8,425 nt of DNA from Actinomycetota bacterium (GTDB taxonomy: Bacteria > Actinomycetota > Thermoleophilia > UBA2241): positions 1,311 through 9,735 of the forward strand of contig PLTW01000117.1 in assembly GCA_003164655.1 (NCBI GenBank), given 5' to 3'. A program made the translations under genes and the position numbers. Positions 1 to 5,630 of the stretch are shown here, one piece after another. How positions within the stretch are numbered: position 1 is the stretch's first letter; every line of letters starts with the position of its first letter. The notes beneath the pieces are model-generated. The model had not been told where the DNA came from. It made no database searches and saw only the letters and a list, made by a program, of their open reading frames with translations.

Positions 1-707
1 CGCCCGCCGGACTGCCGCCCGCCGGCCTGGCGGCGCAGCTCAAGCAGGTCCAGCGGGTGGTCCAGGACCACGCGGGCGCCGTCCGCGACGAGTTCGTCGG
101 CCGCACGAAAGCCCCACGACACGCCGACGGCCAGCATACCCGCCGCGGTCGCGGTGCGCATGTCGATGCCCGAGTCGCCCAGGTAGGCGATCCGCGCCGC
201 CGGCACGCCGAGGCGATCGCCGACGAACAGGGCCGCGGTGGGGTCGGGCTTGAGCGGCCGGCCCGGCCGCGCGCCCACGACCTGCGCGAACGTGCCGCGG
301 TCGAAGAGGGCGGCGACGATGCGCCGCGTCAGCTCGTCGGCCTTGTTCGAAAGCACGGCCAGCCCGACGCCGTCGGCGCGCAGGGCGCGCGTGAGCTCGG
401 CGACGCCATCGTACAGGCGGGTCTTGTCGAGGCAGTGCTCCCCGTATTCGGCGACCATCTCTTCGAGACACGCGGCGATCGTCGCCTCGGTCCGCTTCTC
501 GCGGGGGAGGGCCTGACCGACCAGGTTGTGCAGCCCCTCACCGATCATGAGCGTATACGAGGCAGGACCGTGGATGGGCAAGCGCCGCCGGCGCAGGACC
601 CGGTTCATGGCGTCGGCTATGTCCTGGTGGGTATCGGCCAGCGTGCCGTCCAGGTCAAAAATCGCCGCCTCGAACTCCACCGCAAGGATCGCCGAATCGC
701 GCTCCAC
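1..707 (-). CDS. HAD-superfamily phosphatase, phosphoglycolate phosphatase-like (3' end beyond window)
   Basis: Reading leftward from a GTG at 707 gives 235 uninterrupted codons that run off the left edge, so the C-terminus is missing. All four HAD motifs are visible: motif I FDLDGTLAD with nucleophile D18 and acid/base D20, motif II VLSNK with S120, motif III lysine K153 in GRPLKPDP, and motif IV YLGDSGIDM with D178 and D182. The helical stretch between motifs I and II (about residues 25-100) fits a C1 cap as in the Gph/PpaX group. Such enzymes are cytosolic Mg-dependent phosphatases that hydrolyse 2-phosphoglycolate or similar small phosphoesters; the true substrate cannot be read from sequence. 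The GTG is chosen because AAAGGAG lies just upstream (about 713-719) with a short spacer; a second GTG at codon 10 is an alternative. The gene is divergent from the diguanylate cyclase. Confidence 0.88.
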   Translation of the reverse strand, partial: MERDSAILAVEFEAAIFDLDGTLADTHQDIADAMNRVLRRRRLPIHGPASYTLMIGEGLHNLVGQALPREKRTEATIAACLEEMVAEYGEHCLDKTRLYDGVAELTRALRADGVGLAVLSNKADELTRRIVAALFDRGTFAQVVGARPGRPLKPDPTAALFVGDRLGVPAARIAYLGDSGIDMRTATAAGMLAVGVSWGFRAADELVADGARVVLDHPLDLLELRRQAGGRQSGG

Positions 708-742
708 CGTGCTCCTTTCGTGCCCGCGTTGCCACAGATGTG

Positions 743-759
743 CCGTGTGTATACCACGG
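743..759. promoter_or_regulatory. Imperfect palindrome CCGTGTGTATACCACGG, candidate operator
   Basis: The 17-bp element has arms CCGTG and CACGG around a GTATAC core, with centres offset by half a base. It overlaps the predicted -10 of the HAD gene, the position expected for a repressor site. No regulator family can be named from it. Confidence 0.3.
748..756 (-). promoter_or_regulatory. Possible extended -10 promoter for the HAD phosphatase
   Basis: On the minus strand this reads TGGTATACA, a TGn extended -10 followed by TATACA, about 41 nt upstream of the GTG start at 707. No convincing -35 hexamer lies 16-18 nt further upstream, so this would depend on the extended -10. It sits inside an imperfect palindrome (743-759). 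This is a sequence-match prediction only. Confidence 0.4.
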
Positions 760-762
760 GCA

Positions 763-772
763 ACACTAGTGT
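763..772. promoter_or_regulatory. Perfect 10-bp palindrome ACACTAGTGT
   Basis: This perfect dyad lies 3 bp beyond the 743-759 palindrome in the divergent intergenic region. Its relative AT content stands out from the GC-rich surroundings. It could be an operator half or a second site, but its function is unknown. Confidence 0.28.
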
Positions 773-805
773 GCGGTCGCAGCTCGCGACACAGTTCGCG
801 ACCGC
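773..805. repeat. Inverted repeat GCGGTCGC / GCGACCGC
   Basis: Eight-bp perfect arms at 773-780 and 798-805 are separated by 17 nt, in what would be the upstream region of the diguanylate cyclase. In DNA this rich in G and C such an inverted repeat can arise by chance. No T-run follows, so it is not a terminator. The rest of the gap up to 909 shows no recognisable riboswitch or small gene. Confidence 0.3.
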
Positions 806-909
806 GAGAGTGAGGAGAGCGCCCGGGTCACCTGCGTCGCCATCGACGGCGACTCGGTCGCGACGGCGGCCTCCAACGCCGCCTGCAGCGAAGGTGGTAG
901 TATGAGGCC

Positions 910-2523
910 ATGGTCGCGCGGAGGTCGCCACAGAGCATCCTCGCCGAGGTCGGCGCTACACTGGCGTCGAGCCTGACACCCCAGGGCATCCTCACGGTCG
1001 CCCGCCAGATCTGCGAAGCCATGGACGCCTTTTCCTGCGACATCTGGGAGTACGAACCGGGCGCGCGGCGCGTGTCGTTCATGGCCAACTCGTGCATCGC
1101 CGGCGACGATCCCTATGGCGACGCCGTGGGCGATACCGCCGAGCTCGACGACTGGGAGAGCATGCGCACCGTCGTCGAGGGCCGTCAAACTGTCGAGCTG
1201 CACAGCGACGACCCAGACCTGCCACTCACCGACCGCGCCTCGTTCGACAAGTGGGGCTTTCAGACCACGCTCGACACGCCGCTTATCTACAACGACGGCG
1301 TCATCGGCGTGCTCGGCCTGGTGGAGACCCGCAGGCCCCGGCGCTTCACGGCAGGCGAGCGCACGCTCTTCGAACAGCTCGCCGTGCAGGCGGCGATCGC
1401 CATCAGCAACGCTCACGCGCTGCGCCGGCTCGAAGAGCGCAATCGCCAGCTCCAGGCGCTGCGCGAGATCGGGGCCGCCCTCACCTCCACCCTGGTGTTC
1501 GAAGAGGCCCTCGATGTGATGGCGCGAGAGGCGGCCGACGCCCTCCAGGTCTCGCGCTGCATCATCAGCGAGTACACCGAGGCCGACGACACGATAACGG
1601 CGCTGGTGGCCTTTGAGCGAGAGCCGGCCAGCGGCCGCCGCGGCCGCACCGGCCGCCTCCCCAACCCGCGCCCGTCGGGTCACCTCCTGCTCGAACGCGG
1701 CGCTGAGGTGGAGCAGGCATCGGATCCCGAGCTCGACGCCGCCGTGCGCGAAGAGCTCACCGACCGCGGCGAACGCTCCACCCTGAACATCCCCCTGATC
1801 TACAAGGGCCTGCCGCAGGGCTGGATGCGCCTGATCGAGACCCGTGAGGAGCGCCATTTCAGCGCCGACGAGATCGAACTGGCGCGCGGCATCGGCGAAC
1901 TGGCCGCGCTGGCCTTCCAGAACGCGCGTCTCTACCGGTCGCTCCAGGAGAAGGCCGACCGGGACGGGCTGACCGGCCTGTGCAACCACCGCCGGTTTCA
2001 CGAGCTCCTCTACGAGGAGTTCACCCGGTCGCGCCGCTACAAACTGCCGCTCACGCTCCTGATGATCGACATCGACGATTTCAAGGCGTTCAACGACGAC
2101 TTCGGGCACGTCGTCGGCGACGAGATCCTGCGCATGGTCGCCCGGCTCCTCACGGCGGGGCTGCGCAAGCACATCGACCTGGCGGCGCGCTACGGCGGCG
2201 AGGAGTTCGTCGTGATGCTGCCCAACACGCCGACAGACGGTGGCGGCTCGGCAGGCGACCTGCAGGTGCACCCCGGCGCCGACGGTATCGCTCGGGCCCA
2301 GGATCACCGCGGCGGCGCTCTTGTGGTCGCCGAGCGCATCCGCGACCAGGTCGAGCGCGGCACCGCCCATGAGGACACCGGCATGCCGGGCGTTACGGTG
2401 AGCGTCGGCATCGCCCAGCTCAAGCGGAAAATCGTCAACGCCGGCGCCTTCGTGCGAGCCGCCGACGCCGCCCTCTACAAGGCCAAGCACTCCGGCAAGA
2501 ACACGGTCGTGGTCGGCGACTGA
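910..2523 (+). CDS. Diguanylate cyclase with two GAF sensor domains
   Basis: The 537-residue protein has no signal peptide or membrane helices and is probably cytosolic. GAF1 spans about residues 10-170 (core LDTPLIYNDGVIGVLGL at 121-137) and GAF2 about 187-345. A helical linker leads to a GGDEF domain at about 350-537, with DGLTGLCNHRRF at 352-363, the metal-binding region MIDIDDFK at 385-392 and the active loop RYGGEEF with GGEEF at 429-433. It should make cyclic di-GMP from two GTP under control of small ligands bound by the GAF domains. The inhibitory I-site position reads KHID (420-423), with Lys in place of the usual Arg. A loop insertion of about 25 residues (445-469) separates the GGEEF hairpin from helix ALVVAERIR. 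ATG 910 is the first possible start, because an in-frame TAG lies at 898; a weak AAGGTGG lies 12 nt upstream. The ligand is unknown. Confidence 0.93.
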   Translation: MVARRSPQSILAEVGATLASSLTPQGILTVARQICEAMDAFSCDIWEYEPGARRVSFMANSCIAGDDPYGDAVGDTAELDDWESMRTVVEGRQTVELHSDDPDLPLTDRASFDKWGFQTTLDTPLIYNDGVIGVLGLVETRRPRRFTAGERTLFEQLAVQAAIAISNAHALRRLEERNRQLQALREIGAALTSTLVFEEALDVMAREAADALQVSRCIISEYTEADDTITALVAFEREPASGRRGRTGRLPNPRPSGHLLLERGAEVEQASDPELDAAVREELTDRGERSTLNIPLIYKGLPQGWMRLIETREERHFSADEIELARGIGELAALAFQNARLYRSLQEKADRDGLTGLCNHRRFHELLYEEFTRSRRYKLPLTLLMIDIDDFKAFNDDFGHVVGDEILRMVARLLTAGLRKHIDLAARYGGEEFVVMLPNTPTDGGGSAGDLQVHPGADGIARAQDHRGGALVVAERIRDQVERGTAHEDTGMPGVTVSVGIAQLKRKIVNAGAFVRAADAALYKAKHSGKNTVVVGD

Positions 2524-2573
2524 CGCGGGCCTCGACGACGCCGGGCGAGAGCAGGATCTTGGCGCAAAAGGCC

Positions 2574-2650
<77 letters not shown>

Positions 2651-2664
2651 CCGCGGGACAACCG

Positions 2665-2693
2665 AGTCTAGGCAAGCGCCCGGAGGCTGTCAA
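2665..2693 (-). promoter_or_regulatory. Near-consensus promoter of tRNA-Ile
   Basis: Minus-strand TTGACA (2693-2688), a spacer of exactly 17 nt and TAGACT (2670-2665) make a strong vegetative sigma-70 type promoter. The -10 ends 14 nt before the mature tRNA 5' end at 2650, leaving a leader of about 8 nt. It lies back to back with the promoter of the nuclease gene. Confidence 0.8.
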
Positions 2694-2767
2694 CCGAGCG
2701 CAGCGGCCCCTGTGGAGCCCGCCGGAAGGGCAGTTCGGGCACTGGCCCGAAACCAGGGAAGGCGGCG

Positions 2768-2773
2768 TATACT
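2768..2773 (+). promoter_or_regulatory. -10 box TATACT of a probably leaderless transcript
   Basis: TATACT ends 7 nt before the ATG at 2781, so transcription would start at or within a base or two of the A of the start codon. No Shine-Dalgarno sequence of usable spacing precedes that ATG. This is the arrangement of leaderless mRNAs, which are common in actinobacteria. No good -35 hexamer is visible. Confidence 0.6.
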
Positions 2774-2780
2774 TAGGGTC

Positions 2781-3368
2781 ATGGACGACGTGCACGAAAT
2801 GGTCATCTACGGCGTGAGCTTCGACGTCATCGGCAAGCAGCCGATCGTGTTGTTGAAGACGGTCGACGGCAACAAGTTTCTGCCGATCTGGATCGGCCAC
2901 CCCGAAGCGGCCGCCATCCTCATCAAGCTGCAGGGCACCGAGCTGCCGCGACCAATGACCCACGACCTCATGACCTCGCTGATCGAGCACTTCAACGCCG
3001 AGGTCAAGCGCATCACGGTCACGGCCCTGCGCGACAACACCTTCTACGCCCTGCTCACGCTTTCGCGCGACGGCGAAGACATCGAGGTCGATTCAAGGCC
3101 CAGCGACGCGCTCGCCCTGGCGGTGCGCACCGACGCGCCGATCTTCGCCGCCGAAGACCTGATCGAAGAGAACGCCATCGAGTTCGAGCACGAGGTCGAC
3201 GACACCGAGGAGATCGTCGAGCGTTTCCGCGACTTTCTCGACCAGGTGACCCCCGACGACTTTCGCGCCGAACCCGGCGCCGAAGTCGCCGATGAGGACG
3301 AGCTCGACGACGAAGACCAAGACGACGACGACGAAGACGAGCTTGGCGACGAGCTCGACGACGACTGA
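2781..3368 (+). CDS. Bifunctional nuclease family protein (DUF151)
   Basis: The 195-residue protein matches the BFN/DUF151 family, whose best-studied bacterial member is Thermotoga TM0160; plant members have been reported to cut both DNA and RNA. Residues 5-135 form the family domain, including LPIWIGHPEAAAI (34-46) and the signature SRPSDALALAVRTDAPIFAAEDLIEE (105-130). Residues 137-160 look like a helical extension, and residues 168-195 are almost only Asp and Glu. ATG 2781 is preferred over an upstream in-frame GTG at 2712 because the family begins near this Met and the promoter -10 box (2768-2773) lies between the two. The cellular role of bacterial members is not settled. It is first in a four-gene rightward run, 43 nt ahead of the chorismate-mutase-like gene. 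Confidence 0.9.
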   Translation: MDDVHEMVIYGVSFDVIGKQPIVLLKTVDGNKFLPIWIGHPEAAAILIKLQGTELPRPMTHDLMTSLIEHFNAEVKRITVTALRDNTFYALLTLSRDGEDIEVDSRPSDALALAVRTDAPIFAAEDLIEENAIEFEHEVDDTEEIVERFRDFLDQVTPDDFRAEPGAEVADEDELDDEDQDDDDEDELGDELDDD

Positions 3369-3411
3369 CCCGCCAACCCGCGCACCACGCGACCGACCCC
3401 GAAAGGGCACC

Positions 3412-3723
3412 ATGGCCGGCGAGAACGACCCCGTGATCAAACTGTTCCGCGAGCAGATCTCCGACAACGACCTGAAGCTCGTCGACCTGCTGAACAAGCG
3501 CATCAAGCTGGTCACCCAGCTCTGGCAGTACAAGCGCCAGCACGACCTCGACGTGTATGCGCCCGCTCAAGAGGACTGGCTGCTCACCTACGCCACGCGC
3601 GCCAACAAGGGGCCCATCTCGGGCGCCGCGCTGCACGAGATCTACCGCCACATCATCGAGGTCACCCAACACGAGGCGCGGCGCTTGCCGGAGCCCGCCG
3701 AGGCCGAGGCTCCCGACCGCTAG
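3412..3723 (+). CDS. AroQ-fold chorismate-mutase-like protein with incomplete active site
   Basis: The 103-residue, all-helical cytosolic protein aligns over residues 11-90 with AroQ-type chorismate mutases, which convert chorismate to prephenate for Phe and Tyr synthesis. Compared from memory with the E. coli P-protein mutase domain, it keeps Arg11 (here R13), Arg28 (R30), Lys39 (K41) and Glu52 (E54). Asp48 is A50, Arg51 is Q53, Ser84 is T85 and Gln88 is A89. The usual VYDPxRE segment reads VYAPAQED (48-55), while NKGPIS (65-70) is typical of the family. The length fits a stand-alone AroQ. It may be a weak or altered mutase, or a binding or regulatory protein using the fold. ATG 3412 has GAAAGGG four bases upstream. 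No other aromatic pathway gene is in the window; it lies between the nuclease and a methyltransferase. Confidence 0.8.
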   Translation: MAGENDPVIKLFREQISDNDLKLVDLLNKRIKLVTQLWQYKRQHDLDVYAPAQEDWLLTYATRANKGPISGAALHEIYRHIIEVTQHEARRLPEPAEAEAPDR

Positions 3724-3724
3724 A

Positions 3725-3738
3725 ACACCCTATGGTGT
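3725..3738 (+). other. Small hairpin ACACC-CTAT-GGTGT between two genes
   Basis: A 5-bp stem with a 4-nt loop begins 2 nt after the stop of the chorismate-mutase-like gene. It is not followed by a T-run, so it is not a standard terminator. It might modestly affect mRNA stability between the genes; chance is also possible. Confidence 0.25.
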
Positions 3739-3767
3739 GCCTGGCGACCGCCGACCGGGGGAGGTGC

Positions 3768-4523
3768 ATGGATCAGGCGCTGCTGCTGCGTTTCGCCGAG
3801 CTCGAAGAGCGCCACTGGTGGTTCGTCGTGCGCCGTCGGCTGGTCATGGAGACCGTGCGCCGCTGGGCGCCCGACGGGCTCACGCATATCGTCGAGGTGG
3901 GCTGCGGCACGGGCGGCACGCTGTGCGCGCTGGCGGCCGCGTACCCGTCGTCCACGGTCCTGGGCATCGATCCAAGCCGGCAGGCGCTCGCGCTGGCCCG
4001 CGACCGGGGCTGCGCGGCCGTCGCCGGTCAGTTCGAAGACCTGCCGCTGGCCACCGGCTCGGCCGACCTGCTGCTCGGTCTCGACGTGATCGAGCATGTC
4101 CACGACGACCGCCGCGCCCTCGCCGAAGCGCGCCGCGCCCTGCGTCCGGGCGGCCGCCTCGTGCTCACCGTCCCCTCGCTGCCGCGCCTCTGGGGCCCGC
4201 ACGACGAGATCAACGGCCATCGCCGGCGCTATCGCCGTCTCGAGCTCGCCCAGCGCATCCTGCACGCCGACTTACGCCTCGAGCGCCTGACCTACTTCAA
4301 CACGCTCCTGCTGCCGCTCGGCGTGGTCGAGCGCGCGCTCGTCAGACGGTTCGGCGGCGCGGCTTCGATCGGCCTGCAGATGCCGCCCAGGCCGCTCAAC
4401 GCGGCGCTGCGCACCGTCTTCGAGCTCGAAGCGCCTGTGCTGCGCAGGCGGGACCTGCCGCTCGGCATGTCGCTGCTGGCCATCGCCACTCGACCACCAG
4501 ACCCGGGAGACGACCATGAATGA
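3768..4523 (+). CDS. Class I SAM-dependent methyltransferase
   Basis: The 251-residue protein has a Rossmann methyltransferase domain. The SAM-binding motif I is VEVGCGTGG (42-50), the strand-2 acidic residue is D68 in LGIDPS, the motif II region is GLDVIEHVHDD (104-114), and LRPGGRLVLTVPS (125-137) follows. The N-terminal ELEERHWWFVVRRR (11-24) and the later NGHRRRY (149-155) are features I associate with methyltransferases encoded beside GT2 polyprenyl glycosyltransferases. The C-terminal segment (175-240) is hydrophobic and may contact membrane or a lipid-linked substrate. ATG 3768 is preferred because GGGGGAGG lies directly upstream and the protein then starts at the conserved region; an in-frame ATG at 3732 has no ribosome site. 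Its 3' end overlaps the glycosyltransferase by 8 bp (ATGAATGA), which indicates coupled translation. The methyl acceptor is unknown. Confidence 0.87.
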   Translation: MDQALLLRFAELEERHWWFVVRRRLVMETVRRWAPDGLTHIVEVGCGTGGTLCALAAAYPSSTVLGIDPSRQALALARDRGCAAVAGQFEDLPLATGSADLLLGLDVIEHVHDDRRALAEARRALRPGGRLVLTVPSLPRLWGPHDEINGHRRRYRRLELAQRILHADLRLERLTYFNTLLLPLGVVERALVRRFGGAASIGLQMPPRPLNAALRTVFELEAPVLRRRDLPLGMSLLAIATRPPDPGDDHE

Positions 4524-5553
4524 CGCCCTGCCGCACTCGGTCGTGGTGCCGGTCTGCGACGAGGGGGCGGGACTGGCTCGGTTTCACGAGCGCTGCCGCG
4601 CCGTTCTGGAAGGGCTCGGCGAGCCCTACGAGCTCATCTACGTCGACGACGGCAGCCGCGACGGATCGTGGGGCGTCATGTCGGCCCTTGCCGACCGCGA
4701 TCCGTCCGTGCGCACCGTGCGCCTCTCGCGCAACTTCGGTCACCAGGTGGCCATCACGGCGGGTCTCGAGTGCGCGACCGGCGCCACCGTGACCGTCATC
4801 GACGCCGATCTGCAGGACCCGCCCGAGGTGATCCCCGAGCTTCTCGCCCGCTGGCGGGCCGGCGCCGACGTCGTCTATGCCGTACGCATCAGCCGCGGCG
4901 GCGAGAAGCGCTTCAAGCTGGTCACCGCGTCGGTCTTCTACCGCGTCATGCGCTGGCTGGCCGACATCGACATGCCGGTCGACGCCGGCGACTTTCGGCT
5001 GCTCAGCCGGCCCGCGCTCGAGGCCCTTCTCAGCATGCCCGAGCGCGACCGCTTCATCCGCGGCATGGTGGCCTGGATCGGCTTCGATACGGCCGTCGTG
5101 GAGTACGTGCGCGAGCCACGCCTCGCCGGCCGGTCGAAGTACCCGTTCGCCAAGATGATGCGCTTCGCCCTCGACGGCATCATGGGGTTCTCCATGCGCC
5201 CGCTGCGCCTGGCGACATGGCTCGGGCTGATCGTCTCGGCAGGCGCCTTCGTGCTGGCGGTCGCGCTGGTCATCGCCCGGCTGCTCGGCCACATACCGGT
5301 GCAGGGTTGGACGTCGCTCGCCGTGCTCGTGCTGCTGGTCGGCGGCGTCCAGCTCGTGACCGTGGGCGCCCTGGGCGAGTATGTCGGGCGCATCTACAAC
5401 GAGGTGCGCGGCCGGCCGCTCTATCTGGTCCGCGAGCGCCGCGGCTTCGGGCCTGGGCACGACGATCCCGCGCCGGACCGTGCCGCCGCGCGGACGGCGG
5501 GTCCGGCCGGCGCCGCGGGAACAGCAGGGCCGGCCGAGCATCCTCCCGCGTAG
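4516..5553 (+). CDS. GT2 glycosyltransferase, polyprenyl-phosphate sugar transferase type (DPM1/GtrB-like)
   Basis: The 345-residue protein has a GT-A catalytic domain at 5-225: VVVPVCDEG (9-17), nucleotide-binding YVDDGSRDGS (42-51), metal-binding DADLQDPPE (96-104), DAGDFRLLSR (156-165), ERDRFIRGMVAWIGF (176-190) and AGRSKYP (204-210). Two membrane helices (about 231-256 and 267-287) and the conserved GEYVGRIYNEVRGRPLY (287-303) follow. This is the layout of enzymes that move a sugar from a nucleotide donor to polyprenyl phosphate at the cytoplasmic membrane face. Residues 311-345 are a disordered Ala/Gly/Pro-rich tail with an AGPA repeat, unlike the usual short end. GGGAG lies 7-8 nt before ATG 4516, inside the end of the methyltransferase gene. 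The sugar is unknown. The gene converges with the GT-C gene. Confidence 0.92.
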   Translation: MNDALPHSVVVPVCDEGAGLARFHERCRAVLEGLGEPYELIYVDDGSRDGSWGVMSALADRDPSVRTVRLSRNFGHQVAITAGLECATGATVTVIDADLQDPPEVIPELLARWRAGADVVYAVRISRGGEKRFKLVTASVFYRVMRWLADIDMPVDAGDFRLLSRPALEALLSMPERDRFIRGMVAWIGFDTAVVEYVREPRLAGRSKYPFAKMMRFALDGIMGFSMRPLRLATWLGLIVSAGAFVLAVALVIARLLGHIPVQGWTSLAVLVLLVGGVQLVTVGALGEYVGRIYNEVRGRPLYLVRERRGFGPGHDDPAPDRAAARTAGPAGAAGTAGPAEHPPA

Positions 5554-5563
5554 CCTGCCGCCG

Positions 5564-5630
5564 CAGCGCGGTCGGCGACCCGGCTCGGCGAAGTCGGCGG
5601 CTCAACGCGGTCGGCGGGCCCGGCTCAGCG
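5564..5630. repeat. Imperfect direct repeat in the convergent gap
   Basis: A 27-28 nt unit occurs at 5564-5590 and again at 5603-5630, with a period of 39 nt. Both copies share CGCGGTCGGCG and CCCGGCTC; they differ at about three positions and one inserted base. The second copy covers the stop codon (5625-5627) of the leftward GT-C gene. No stem with a T-run is present, so no intrinsic terminator is seen between these converging genes. Confidence 0.6.

Noticed and set aside
57..905. Plus-strand open frame opposite the HAD phosphatase
   Set aside because: The minus strand carries all four HAD motifs in order; this frame has none and runs through the promoter region.
773..909. Possible cyclic di-GMP riboswitch or small gene before the diguanylate cyclase
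   Set aside because: I found no GEMM-like conserved segments and no open frame with a plausible ribosome site and composition.
766..2490. Minus-strand open frame (574 codons) opposite the diguanylate cyclase
   Set aside because: The opposite strand encodes clear GAF and GGDEF domains; this frame shows no motif and is an antisense shadow.
2524..2573. Intrinsic terminator between the diguanylate cyclase and tRNA genes
   Set aside because: Only a 3-bp stem near GGCGCAAAAGGCC can be drawn and there is no proper T-run on either strand.
2712..2780. N-terminal extension of the nuclease from a GTG at 2712
   Set aside because: The added 23 residues are Arg-rich and not family-like, and the probable promoter -10 box lies within them.
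3732..3767. Earlier ATG at 3732 for the methyltransferase
   Set aside because: It lies in the loop of a small hairpin with no ribosome site; ATG 3768 has a GGAGG-type site and starts at the conserved region.
4396..5541. Minus-strand open frame (381 codons) opposite the GT2 gene
   Set aside because: It is His/Asp/Arg-rich and without domains, and overlaps a confident GT2 gene.
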